A stretch of DNA of 42,519 nt from Chthoniobacteraceae bacterium (GTDB lineage Bacteria > Verrucomicrobiota > Verrucomicrobiia > Chthoniobacterales > Chthoniobacteraceae). Below the pieces are notes generated by a model. The model worked only from the letters and a program-made list of their open reading frames with translations, made no database searches and was not told where the DNA came from. The DNA is taken from assembly GCA_947471505.1 (NCBI GenBank), contig CANIWM010000056.1:1-42519 (forward strand). The letters run 5' to 3'. The position numbers and the translations under genes are program-made. Each line of letters starts with the position of its first letter. The stretch's first letter is position 1. Of this stretch, positions 1 through 7,620 are shown in pieces.

Positions 1-174
1 CTGCTGCCAAAGGCTTGACCCTGTACGGAACTCACCAAAAACGACGGCTTTAACCCGATTTCGCCCAAAAAACACCACCCGGAACGCTCAACGAGGCGTC
101 TCATCGCAATCGCGCCAGAATCACGCCGCTTTATTCAGGCATTCCTTAGTGGCAGCAGCCAAGATTTTGCACTT

Positions 175-1425
175 GTGCGCTACAATTCTGACGGGAGTCT
201 GGATACGAACTTCAACAGCACGGGTAAGGTAGTGACGCCGATCAGCAGTGGCGACGACGTTGCATTCGCTCTGGCACTTCAGAGCGACGGAAAGATTCTG
301 GTCGCTGGCTATGCCCAACCCGCAGGGAGCAACGGGGATTTTGCGCTCTTGCGCTACAACGCCAACGGCAGTTTGGACACCAGCTTCAACGGAACTGGTA
401 AGGTAATCACCGCTTTCAATGTAGGTGGTGCCGTCGGCAATAGCGTAGTGGTGCGAAGCGATGGTAAAATCGTTGTCGCGGGTTACGCAGTGATCGGGGG
501 CACCGCGGACTTTGCGCTCGCACGCTACAACGCTGATGGGAGCTTGGACGCGACATTCAATGGCACAGGCAAGGTGACCACAGCCATCCGAAGTGGCTAC
601 GGGGACATCGCACAAGCAGTGGCATTGCAGAGCGATGGAAAAATCGTTGTCGCGGGATACTCCGTCAGCGGCAGTGCCAACGACTTTGTGGTTGTCCGTT
701 ACCAAGGCGACGCTGCTGAAATTGTCGTCGAGCAGCCTGCGGGAACAAATCTCGTGGACGGTTCGGCGAGTGTTGCCTTTGGTGCTGTGCTTACTGGGAG
801 CAACGTCAGTCGGACATTCACTATCAAGAATACCGGCAACGCCGATCTCGTTGGCTTGGGGATCATTTTGGATGGCACGGCTGCGGCAGACTTCGCAGTC
901 ATTGCCAGCCCCACCGCGCCCGTGCCCGGCCCAAACGGTAGCACTATGTTCACGGTTCGTTTCGCGCCCACTGTTGCTGGCGTGAAAACCGCCGCACTGC
1001 ACCTCGCAAGTAGTGACAGCGATGAGAACCCTTTTGACATCACTGTCACTGGTCGAGCCCTCGCACCAAATGCGGATGATGATGGAGACGGCATGACGAA
1101 CGCAGCGGAGATGAGTTTGGCGTCGGTGGGATTTGATCCGCTCGTGGATTCCACCGCATTGATCACATTGTTGCGCAACAATGGCCTTTACCGTGCCGCC
1201 GATATGCAAAACCTCGCACTCGGAATTCCGCTCTTGGAACGCAACGCAGCCACGGGCCAGTTCCGCCTAAGCATCGGCATTGAACGCTCAGCCAATCTCA
1301 CAACCTGGCAATCGCTGACGGGCTTCACTCCAACCTACGATTCCTTGACAGGGAAAATCTTTCTCGATTTTGCGCCAGATGCGAACAACGCGCAATTCTA
1401 CCGCATCTTTGGCAGCAAACCGTGA
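175..1425 (+). CDS. Delta-60 repeat / choice-of-anchor D protein, apparently 5'-truncated
   Basis: Residues 1-180 are delta-60 (beta-propeller-like) repeats, recognisable by recurring RYN(A/S)DGSLDT.FN.TGKV and LQSDGKI(V/L)VAGY. An Ig-like ASPM/SPD-2/Hydin-type choice-of-anchor D domain follows (about 185-295, TFTIKNTGNADL, FTVRFAPT.AG). Then comes a calcium-loop-like DDDGDGMTNAAE and a C-terminal module ending QFYRIFGSKP, typical of secreted verrucomicrobial proteins. The frame is open back to about position 19, and repeat-like residues (DFALV) begin before the GTG at 175. The preceding half repeat and a signal peptide are absent, so the 5' end is probably lost or rearranged. Likely an exported surface protein in its intact form; exact role unknown. 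Confidence 0.75.
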   Translation: MRYNSDGSLDTNFNSTGKVVTPISSGDDVAFALALQSDGKILVAGYAQPAGSNGDFALLRYNANGSLDTSFNGTGKVITAFNVGGAVGNSVVVRSDGKIVVAGYAVIGGTADFALARYNADGSLDATFNGTGKVTTAIRSGYGDIAQAVALQSDGKIVVAGYSVSGSANDFVVVRYQGDAAEIVVEQPAGTNLVDGSASVAFGAVLTGSNVSRTFTIKNTGNADLVGLGIILDGTAAADFAVIASPTAPVPGPNGSTMFTVRFAPTVAGVKTAALHLASSDSDENPFDITVTGRALAPNADDDGDGMTNAAEMSLASVGFDPLVDSTALITLLRNNGLYRAADMQNLALGIPLLERNAATGQFRLSIGIERSANLTTWQSLTGFTPTYDSLTGKIFLDFAPDANNAQFYRIFGSKP

Positions 1426-1559
1426 CAATGCGCAACTGGCGGCAATAGATTGCCGACCCGTATCATCGCGCCGCCGTAATCGGCCGCTGCTGTATTCGCA
1501 TCCTGTTTGTTACCGAGGAAGAGCTGCGCTTTCACCTACGCATCTGAGCGTGACCCAAG

Positions 1560-2375
1560 CTACGCCGGTCGAAATGTGAGGCCAAATCGCGAGGCACTCG
1601 GTTCAGCACTATTAAGCTCTACAGTTAATTGATTCTCTTCGATCCAATGGTATACAGACCTTTCTAAGTCTGAATTTCGTTCGCATCGGTAACCAAGTAT
1701 TACTTCTTTGAAGCATTCAGGCGGAATTTGTTGAAAGTAGCGGCGTTGACCGTTGCAATCGGCATCATGAATGCAATCACGGAGAGCCCACACTAACCTC
1801 ACTTCTCGTTCATACCGCCAGTGGATGCTCTTTGTGCGAAGGAGTTTCTCTACATCGGAGACAACTTCCCGATCTGTTCTTTCTAATGAAAAGTTCCACG
1901 GAATCCTCCGACTGCCATAATCAACGTCTAAAGCCCTCAGATGCGGTGGAATCTCGAATCCAATAACAATTCCTTTGTGGCTATCCGCATAATGAGACCA
2001 CATCAACAGGCTATTCCTGCGCTTGGAGAGACAGATCAGCCCATGCGTTTTACTGATGTGATCCACGATAGAGGCGCACATATCACCCACTTGCTGCTGA
2101 GTGGCGATACACGGTTCGGTAATGTTTTCCTTTAAGAACTCGGTGAAGGCGTCATCGTCCCCGTTGAAGACTTTCCCTCGTGCGGCAAGCCGTTTTCGGA
2201 GTTGCGGAGCGACTTTAACTATCTCTTCTGGATCGGCCCATTTGACGGAAGCGGCTTTATTTGGCGTAGGTCTGAACTCGAATATGTCGTTGAATTCGTT
2301 CGGCGGGGTCACCTTGAGTCGCAATTGCCGCAGTATACTTACTCCTTGATGGTCACAGTATTTGTAAACTCGCAT
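1560..2375 (-). CDS. DUF2971 domain protein
   Basis: The 271-residue protein starts MRVYKY and has the DUF2971 layout: an N-terminal YKY.....L....L..T.PNEFNDIFEF segment, a central ICLSKRRNSLLMWSHYAD block and a later KSIHWRYEREVRLVW block. The family is cytosolic and widespread in mobile or accessory regions, and its biochemical function is not established. Length fits the family and no truncation is seen. It stands alone, reading towards the delta-60 gene, with a repeat-rich region upstream. GC content looks lower than in the neighbouring core genes, which agrees with acquisition by transfer, though this was judged by eye. Confidence 0.85.
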   Translation of the reverse strand: MRVYKYCDHQGVSILRQLRLKVTPPNEFNDIFEFRPTPNKAASVKWADPEEIVKVAPQLRKRLAARGKVFNGDDDAFTEFLKENITEPCIATQQQVGDMCASIVDHISKTHGLICLSKRRNSLLMWSHYADSHKGIVIGFEIPPHLRALDVDYGSRRIPWNFSLERTDREVVSDVEKLLRTKSIHWRYEREVRLVWALRDCIHDADCNGQRRYFQQIPPECFKEVILGYRCERNSDLERSVYHWIEENQLTVELNSAEPSASRFGLTFRPA

Positions 2376-2622
2376 TTCAGTTTATCTGCTTTTCCCAACG
2401 CGATGGGAAGCCAGAGATGAGTGGCGTTCGGCTGGGCGTGGCTGAAATCCCAAACGACCGACACATTGCCGAGGATCAAATTCCACGAGGGGAAAGGGAC
2501 AGACAAATAGTAGTCTAACGGTCGCGGGATAGGGGGCTTGCAGCCCTTGGAAATGATATGGGGAAGGAACCCATGCCTTCAGCCTAGGCGTGATTAAATT
2601 CCGGTCCAGAAACAGCGGTTTA

Positions 2623-2851
2623 TTGAGGGCCGAAGGCCCGGTAATGTAATAGCCTAGGCAAAGCGAGGCACGAGCGCAGGCCTGGGTCATGCAAGATAAA
2701 CGGGATGAGCCCTGAAAGGGCGCGATTGAACCGCCGAGCACACGAAGAATCCCGCCCTTTCAGGGCTGTATCGGTCTGCCATCGGAACCCAGGGCTGCGC
2801 TCCTTCGTCGCTGACCCTGGGCTATAACATTGCCGGGCCTTCGGCCCTCAA
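2623..2851. repeat. 229-bp imperfect palindrome, family A copy 1
   Basis: The ends (2623-2687 and 2787-2851) are imperfect inverted repeats, starting TTGAGGGCCGAAGGCCCGG and ending in its near complement. A second nested pair (about 2706-2720 with 2753-2767, AGCCCTGAAAGGGCG) forms an inner hairpin. A related element with the same outer and inner design lies at 22028-22225. The 569-bp stretch 2376-2944 holds this element and no convincing gene. It may be a REP/MITE-like dispersed element; mobility is inferred, not seen. Confidence 0.75.
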
Positions 2852-2944
2852 ACGGTTGGATCACAATTGACTCACGCCCCCGCCGCTATGCGGGGCGATT
2901 ATCCGTTTGACTTCTTTTTGCGCGGCGAATTCCGTCATCCCGCC

Positions 2945-3397
2945 ATGACTCAAGACACACCTGCGCCTTTTCCTGAACCGGATTCTGTGACCCCGGAGGA
3001 GTTTGACCGACTTCTGGCGACGAACCCGGAGTTTGTCGCGCATGTGAGGGCGGGGTATGAGGAGGCGCTGGCGGTGCCGCCGACGCCGGAGACGGAGCAC
3101 CTTTACCCCGGAATCCGAAATGCGCTGGAGGGTTTCAACGATCACGTCGCGGAGATGCGGGTGATGCACAAGTTTCAGGAGCTTCGGGCGGCGATGATGG
3201 AGGTCTTCGATGAGAGGAAGCTGGATCAAGTCCCGCATGTGCTGGCGCTGCTGGGGGAAGTCGAGGATCTGGTGCTCGATGTGAAGGAGCCGAAGCGCAC
3301 CGAGACGTTCCAGGCGCTCGAACCGGTGAAGGAGCATCTGCGTAGTATCCGGGATTTGGTGGACAAGGCCGACGGCGATGAAGCGGGGGGATTTTAA
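2945..3397 (+). CDS. Hypothetical protein, helical, acidic
   Basis: I do not recognise a family. The ATG at 2945 (MTQDTPAPFPEPDS) is preferred over an in-frame TTG at 2867, because the latter lies at the edge of the family A palindrome and gives an odd N-terminus. The 150-residue product has a TPEEFDRLLATNPEFVAHVRAGYEE helix, then an amphipathic helical body with many Glu/Leu, and no signal peptide or membrane segment. It ends 9 bp before the next gene, suggesting a two-gene unit. GC-rich third positions support coding. Confidence 0.65.
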   Translation: MTQDTPAPFPEPDSVTPEEFDRLLATNPEFVAHVRAGYEEALAVPPTPETEHLYPGIRNALEGFNDHVAEMRVMHKFQELRAAMMEVFDERKLDQVPHVLALLGEVEDLVLDVKEPKRTETFQALEPVKEHLRSIRDLVDKADGDEAGGF

Positions 3398-3406
3398 TCG
3401 ACTACG

Positions 3407-3868
3407 ATGAAATGGCCGAAGGGATTTAAGAAGCTCTCCGATTTCGATTCTGGTCCGCTGGACGATGAGGCGGAGGTGATCCGAAAGACGGAGGCGATGC
3501 TGTTTTTCCTCAAGAAAAACCGCGCGGAGTTGCGCATGCGCGGGGCGCCCGTGGGCGAGTGGCTGGCCGACACCGAGGGCAAGCTCGTGGATCTGCGCAA
3601 GGCCATCGTGGCGGATGAGGCTGCGGATGAGAACTTGCTGCAGAAGCAGGCGGATCTCGCGGATCACGAACGCAAGGTGGCGGTTTACATCCTTCAATGC
3701 GCACGCCATCTCGCGGAGGTGCGCCAAGGGTCGAAAGGGCCGCTGACGCCTAAGCAGGAGAGCGATCTGGATGCGCTGCTCGCGCAAATCGAGGCGGCTA
3801 AGCCGAAATTGCGGCTGCATCTCACGGCGGAGGAAATCCGAGAGTTGGAGGACGGCGGGTTTTTTTGA
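3407..3868 (+). CDS. Hypothetical protein, predicted coiled coil
   Basis: The 153-residue protein starts MKWPKGFKKLSDFDSG and is rich in charged helices (EVIRKTEAMLFFLKKNRAEL; LADHERKVAVYILQCARHLAEV; LDALLAQIEAAKPKL). It ends EEIRELEDGGFF, much as the upstream gene ends DEAGGF. No family is recognised and no membrane segment is seen. It starts 9 bp after the upstream stop, so the two are probably co-transcribed and may act together; that link is inferred from spacing only. Confidence 0.65.
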   Translation: MKWPKGFKKLSDFDSGPLDDEAEVIRKTEAMLFFLKKNRAELRMRGAPVGEWLADTEGKLVDLRKAIVADEAADENLLQKQADLADHERKVAVYILQCARHLAEVRQGSKGPLTPKQESDLDALLAQIEAAKPKLRLHLTAEEIRELEDGGFF

Positions 3869-3905
3869 GCAAAAGGGTCCGATTGAACCCGATCTCCGCG
3901 AATGA

Positions 3906-4038
3906 AACCGCAGATGAACGCGAATTTTCGCAGATTTTGTTGCTCGCGAATGCTCTGAGGGGACCGGCGTTTCTCGTCCGCACGAAAATCTCCAACTCTC
4001 GCTTATCTGCGTTGATTTGCGCGTATCTGCGGTTTCAA
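3906..4038. repeat. Inverted repeat built on AAACCGCAGAT (family D)
   Basis: AAACCGCAGATGAACGCGAA at the left end faces a near-complementary arm ending ATCTGCGGTTT about 100 bp away. Similar wording at 22557-22592 (TTCTCTGTAAATCGGTGTAA) suggests a dispersed family. It lies in the gene-free stretch 3869-4326 together with the 42-bp tandem repeats. Confidence 0.55.
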
Positions 4039-4122
4039 AAGCGGCGTTCGGGTTGAAGAGGACTTGGCGGGTTTGAATTCGCATAAACCTCTGTCAAACA
4101 GGTCTTCGCGCCATTTTACTGG

Positions 4123-4320
4123 GGCTGAGTGGATAATTCTCACCGCTGAGGGAGGTGCGAGCGGGGCTGAGTGAGCGATTATCGCCACTTAGGGAGGTGC
4201 GACCGGGGCTGAGTGAGCAATTCTCGCCGCTGAGGGAGGGGGAACTGGGGCTGAGTGCGAAATTCTCGCCACTGAGGGTGCTCGGATTGAGGCTGAGGGT
4301 GCTCGGATTGGGGCTGCGCT
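4123..4320. repeat. 42-bp minisatellite, about 4 full units plus partial units
   Basis: Units start GGGGCTGAGTG at 4123, 4165, 4207 and 4249, each exactly 42 bp, and then degrade into shorter pieces containing GAGGGTGCTCGGATT. Because 42 is a multiple of 3, long spurious frames cross the array on both strands. It ends just downstream of the exonuclease remnant's stop and is probably non-coding. Confidence 0.85.
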
Positions 4321-4326
4321 CAGTTT

Positions 4327-4572
4327 CTACAACCTCAGTTCCATCTGGTTCTCCTGCGCGAGCGCCCAGGCTTCCACGCCTCGGCGGCGGAGGTCGGCGG
4401 CGAATTCGGCGGCGAATCCGTGGACGGTGAGGACGCGCTTGGGCTGCACGAGTTCGACGGCGCGGAGGAGTTCGTCGTAGTCGGCGTGGTCGCTCAGGGG
4501 GAATGCGGCGGCGCACCCGTAGCGAAACTTTGCGCTGCTCTCGACGGCCCAGCCGGTCCATCGCAGCAATCG
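4327..4572 (-). pseudogene. C-terminal remnant of a ligase-associated MBL-fold DNA exonuclease
   Basis: About 80 residues on the minus strand read TGWAVESSAKFRYGCAAAF, then PLSDHADYDELL, then VLTVHGFAAEFAADLRRRG. This matches the end of the metallo-beta-lactamase-fold exonucleases found beside ATP-dependent DNA ligases. The metal-binding N-terminal two thirds is missing: upstream in this frame is Arg-rich simple sequence (TRRTRRTRRTRR, from 9-bp repeats near 4577-4605) and then the thuA-like gene. The frame runs open to 4743, but that extension looks non-coding. It is most likely an inactive 3' fragment left by a rearrangement. Confidence 0.7.
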
Positions 4573-4699
4573 CCGCCGGGTTCGCCGGGTTCTCCGGGTT
4601 CGCCGGGTCTTGCGACGAGCGGATGAGCGACCACGACGTAAGGGGGAAAACGCCGTCGTTCGGCCACCTTGCCGAGAGTGTCCCCTCTGGAGGGGGCCG

Positions 4700-5500
4700 T
4701 TACTTCGCCGCTGGGCCGTAGCCTTCGGCGGGCTTGCCTTCATCGGTGAGTTTGCCGCAGGCCCAGAGGAGGCCGCGGGTGACGAGGTCGAGGTATTCGG
4801 GAGCCTGCATGGTTTCGTTGCTGTGGCCGAGTGTGGTGGTGAAGGAGCGGGTTTTTTCGTAGGTGTTCACCCAGATGACGACGTGGTCTTGCTTGGTGTC
4901 TTCGCCGTAGGCTTTGGCGAGGGGGATGGCGTCGGGCCAGACTTTTTCGTTTTTGTAGAGTTCGTCTTTGGGGTCGAGCCATTTGGTGGGGAAGCCTTTC
5001 ATGACGGGGTGCTCGGGTTTGATGTTTTCTACGTTAAGGTCGCGATTTTTCTCGTGGCTGCGGGAGGTGATGCCGATGGCTTTGCGCCATTCATCGGTGG
5101 TGCCCATGCGGTAGCTGTGGCTGGAGCAGTGGAGGAAGACGGCGGGGACGCCTGCTTTGTGGGCGGCGGTGATGCCTTCGATGAATGCGTTGTCGTCGAT
5201 GTAGCCGAAGCATTCGTTGTGGAGGATGATGTCGTAGCCTTTCCACCAGTCGGGCTTTTCGTAGATGGAGACGCGGTGCTTGCGCTCGTCGGCACCTTTC
5301 TCGGCGGATTCGTGGACGATGGTCCATTCGACGGCGGCGCGCTTGGAGATGCCTTCGCTGAGGATGAGCTTTTGTTTTTCGTAATCGTGGCAGCAGCCGC
5401 CGCAGACCATGAGGGCGCGGATGGGCTTGGGCGCTTGGGCTTGGGCGTGGATGCTGAGTGTGAAAAGGAGGGCGGCGAAGAGTGCGAAGATGCGTTTCAT
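4700..5500 (-). CDS. ThuA-like domain protein, secreted
   Basis: The 266-residue product starts MKRIFALFAALLFTLSIHAQAQA, a clear signal peptide. The rest is a ThuA-like (PF06283-type) domain: an ALMVCGGCCHDY opening strand, DIILHNECFGYIDD, VPAVFLHCSSHSYR, and FTTTLGHSNE near the end. ThuA-like proteins have a class I glutamine amidotransferase-like fold and are common and often secreted in Planctomycetes and Verrucomicrobiota; the substrate is unknown. This start was chosen over an upstream frame (to 5815) because it gives the signal peptide. The spacer 5501-5630 contains several short GC-rich hairpins. Confidence 0.88.
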   Translation of the reverse strand: MKRIFALFAALLFTLSIHAQAQAPKPIRALMVCGGCCHDYEKQKLILSEGISKRAAVEWTIVHESAEKGADERKHRVSIYEKPDWWKGYDIILHNECFGYIDDNAFIEGITAAHKAGVPAVFLHCSSHSYRMGTTDEWRKAIGITSRSHEKNRDLNVENIKPEHPVMKGFPTKWLDPKDELYKNEKVWPDAIPLAKAYGEDTKQDHVVIWVNTYEKTRSFTTTLGHSNETMQAPEYLDLVTRGLLWACGKLTDEGKPAEGYGPAAK

Positions 5501-5630
5501 CGGGCTCTGACTACGGAGGCCGCCGGGGAATGTCGAGACGCAGGAAAGTAGCGGGGCCGTCTCGGCCCCGATGTCCCGCAGGGACATTGCGCGTTGCGCG
5601 CCTTTGGCACTCGGGGGCGGGACGCCCCCG
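5501..5630. repeat. Cluster of short hairpins in the spacer
   Basis: Four consecutive small palindromes are visible: GGGGCCGTCTCGGCCCC, TGTCCCGCAGGGACA, GCGCGTTGCGCGC and CGGGGGCGGGACGCCCCCG. They separate two minus-strand genes and could attenuate read-through from the thuA-like promoter side or be REP-like debris. No poly-T tract supports a classical terminator. Confidence 0.5.
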
Positions 5631-6458
5631 TTACTCCCGCTCTTGGTCGAACGGCTGGGGGTTGCGTGGGCGGCGGTTGGGGATTTCGCGTTCCATCGTC
5701 TCAAGGATTTGCCTGATTTCTTGCGGGATTTCTTTGCGCTGTTCGGGTTTGGCGATGGGGCCTTTCCAGATGGTTTTGCCGTCGGGGTCCATGGCGTGAA
5801 AGGTGGGCTCGGCACCGAGGGTGAGTTCGTAGCGGCCCTTGGCGTCGCGGCGCATGATGCGCTGTTCGCCGGGTGGTCGGGCTTCTCCGGGCGGGAAGTT
5901 GGGATCGCGCATAGGGCGTTCGCCTTGCCGGTCGTTGTAGATCGGCTGGCGCGGTTGGTCGCCGCTTGGGAAGTTCGCCATCGGGCGGCGCTCGGGCATC
6001 ATTTTCTCGGCGACTTTGAGGGTGACGCTTTGCTGCGCGCCTTCGCGGAAAAAGGTGAGGCTCACGTCTTTGTCCTTGCCTGCATCGAGGATGAGGGCCT
6101 GGAGTTGATCGGATGAGACGAGCCGCTGATCGTTAAAGCGAACGAGGATGTCGCTCTCGCGCAGCCCGGCGGCGGCAGCGGGGCTGTCGGGGATGACTTC
6201 GGCGACGACGAGGCCGAAGCCGACGCCGAGCTTTAACTGCGAGCGGACTTCCGGTGCCGCAGGCCGGGAGATGATGCCGACAAAGGGCGTGAGGATTTCG
6301 CGCGGCTTGCGCTCTTGAAAGCCGCCGGGCTCGCCCGGCTGGAATTGCGGACGCGGGCGGTTGTCTTCGCGAGGAAGTGGCTCGCGTGGCGCGGAGGGTG
6401 GGTCTTGCGCGAGCGCTGTGAGGCTGAGTGCGGTGAGTGCGATGGTGATGCGGTGCAT
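5631..6458 (-). CDS. PDZ-domain protein, exported
   Basis: The 275-residue protein starts MHRITIALTALSLTALAQ, a likely signal peptide, followed by a Pro/Arg-rich spacer. A PDZ domain lies at about residues 60-150 (FGLVVAEVIPDSPAAAAGLRESDILVRFNDQ, then DVSLTFFREG). The C-terminal part is low-complexity Pro/Gly/Arg-rich with a final QEIRQILETMEREIP segment. No protease catalytic domain is present, so it is probably a periplasmic binding or scaffold protein. It follows the anti-sigma gene by 6 bp, placing it last in a sigma/anti-sigma operon, which suggests a role in envelope-stress sensing (inference). Confidence 0.85.
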   Translation of the reverse strand: MHRITIALTALSLTALAQDPPSAPREPLPREDNRPRPQFQPGEPGGFQERKPREILTPFVGIISRPAAPEVRSQLKLGVGFGLVVAEVIPDSPAAAAGLRESDILVRFNDQRLVSSDQLQALILDAGKDKDVSLTFFREGAQQSVTLKVAEKMMPERRPMANFPSGDQPRQPIYNDRQGERPMRDPNFPPGEARPPGEQRIMRRDAKGRYELTLGAEPTFHAMDPDGKTIWKGPIAKPEQRKEIPQEIRQILETMEREIPNRRPRNPQPFDQERE

Positions 6459-6464
6459 GGCAGT

Positions 6465-6917
6465 TTATTGGTAAGCGACTGGGACGAGGACAAGCTCCTC
6501 ACGAGGGACTTCGACGATCATCTCCGCGCCGGTGGCGTCCACCCAAGCGCGGCGCTCGATGGATGAAAGCCGGACGAGCCGCGCAACGCCTTGGTCGCGG
6601 TCCACGGTGAGCCCCTCGTCGTTCGCATTGAGAATCTCTGCAGAACGCTGCTCCACGACCGCTGGCGCACTGGCGATCGGCACGGCGATGGCGGCAGGCT
6701 CCGTGCGAGTGAACGCCGTGATGCCCAGCGCGACCACAGCGCCCGCCGTCGCCCAGCCGAGCCGTGGGAAGAGCCACCCGAACCAGCTCTCGCGCTCCTT
6801 TTTCACCAAGCCGGATGAAGGCGTAGAGAGTTCCGCGGCGATGCGGCGTTCGAGCGCCTCGCTCGGTGCGGCGGGGCGGAGAGCGCGAAGTTGAGATTCA
6901 AAGTCGGTGTTATTCAT
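6465..6917 (-). CDS. Putative membrane anti-sigma factor
   Basis: The 150-residue protein has a cytosolic N-terminal helical part (MNNTDFESQLRALRPAAPSEALERRI), one membrane segment at about residues 53-70 (LGWATAGAVVALGITAF) and an extracytoplasmic tail. It overlaps the ECF sigma gene by 4 bp (ATGA), the usual arrangement for sigma and its regulator. The HXXXCXXC motif of zinc anti-sigma factors is absent. Assignment rests on position and topology rather than sequence identity. It presumably holds the upstream sigma factor inactive until an envelope signal arrives. Confidence 0.75.
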   Translation of the reverse strand: MNNTDFESQLRALRPAAPSEALERRIAAELSTPSSGLVKKERESWFGWLFPRLGWATAGAVVALGITAFTRTEPAAIAVPIASAPAVVEQRSAEILNANDEGLTVDRDQGVARLVRLSSIERRAWVDATGAEMIVEVPREELVLVPVAYQ

Positions 6918-7432
6918 GGCGTAAATGGGTGTGGCTCGAGTTGGTTGCGAAGTTTTGAAAGGCCGTAGCGGTAGCGCGCTGCGACGGTGTTGAGCGAGGT
7001 GCCCGTGGTGTCGGCGATTTCTTGGAACGTAAGGTCGCTCCAGATTTTGAGGACGATGACTTCTCGCTGCTCACCGGGGAGGCTTCGCAGCGCGGAATGG
7101 AGTTGCGCAGCCAAGTCTTGGTCGCCCGGTGCAGGGTCAAAAGTAGGCGTTCCCTCGACGGGCAGGCCGACCTCCGGTTCATTCTCACGGCGGGCCCTGC
7201 GCTCCTCACCGCGCAAGAGATCGAGCGATGCGGTGCGGACTGCGGTATATAATAGGGGGTAGTTTTCACGGGTGGCTCCGGGGTGCTTTTTCCAAAATCG
7301 GACGAACGCCGTCTGCACGACATCCTCGGCATCCGCAACGCTCGGGAGCCACTGCCGGGCGTAGAGCAGGAGCTTGGGAGCCAGTTCCCGGAAGCAGGAT
7401 TGCCATGTTGAGTGTTCGTAATGTTGCGACAT
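6914..7432 (-). CDS. RNA polymerase sigma-70 family ECF sigma factor
   Basis: The 172-residue protein has region 2 (about 20-85; DAEDVVQTAFVRFWKK.P and YTAVRTASLDLLR) and region 4 (about 110-165; LRSLPGEQREVIVLKIWSDLTFQEIADTTGTSLNTVAARYRYGLSKLR) joined by a short acidic linker. Regions 1 and 3 are missing, as in the ECF class. It directs RNA polymerase to its own regulon and often to its own promoter. It is first in a three-gene operon with the anti-sigma and PDZ genes. The 188-bp divergent spacer to the ABC operon must contain promoters for both directions. Confidence 0.93.
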   Translation of the reverse strand: MSQHYEHSTWQSCFRELAPKLLLYARQWLPSVADAEDVVQTAFVRFWKKHPGATRENYPLLYTAVRTASLDLLRGEERRARRENEPEVGLPVEGTPTFDPAPGDQDLAAQLHSALRSLPGEQREVIVLKIWSDLTFQEIADTTGTSLNTVAARYRYGLSKLRNQLEPHPFTP

Positions 7433-7620
7433 CGAGGTTTCTGTTGGAGATAACGTCAGGCGTTGAGGATTTTGTGCAGGCTAATTCCAATCGGCACGGA
7501 ATATAGCCGCAAATTTCCATGCGCGCCTCTCGGAGGCGTTACAAACCGGAGATTTTTGAAGCGCATCTTGCCAAACAAGTCGGCCCTGCTATCTCTCCGC
7601 CCCCTCGCCGAAATCTGCAT

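Noticed and set aside
121-1209. 362-residue minus-strand frame opposite the delta-60 gene
   Set aside because: It owes its length to the repeats on the other strand and has no family pattern.
2382-2741. 119-residue minus-strand frame
   Set aside because: It translates the family A palindrome and its flank; composition is unlike the real genes nearby.
4094-4561. Minus-strand frame with 14-residue TSLSGEN.SLSP repeats
   Set aside because: It is the minisatellite read in one frame, and its upstream part overlaps the exonuclease remnant in a different frame.
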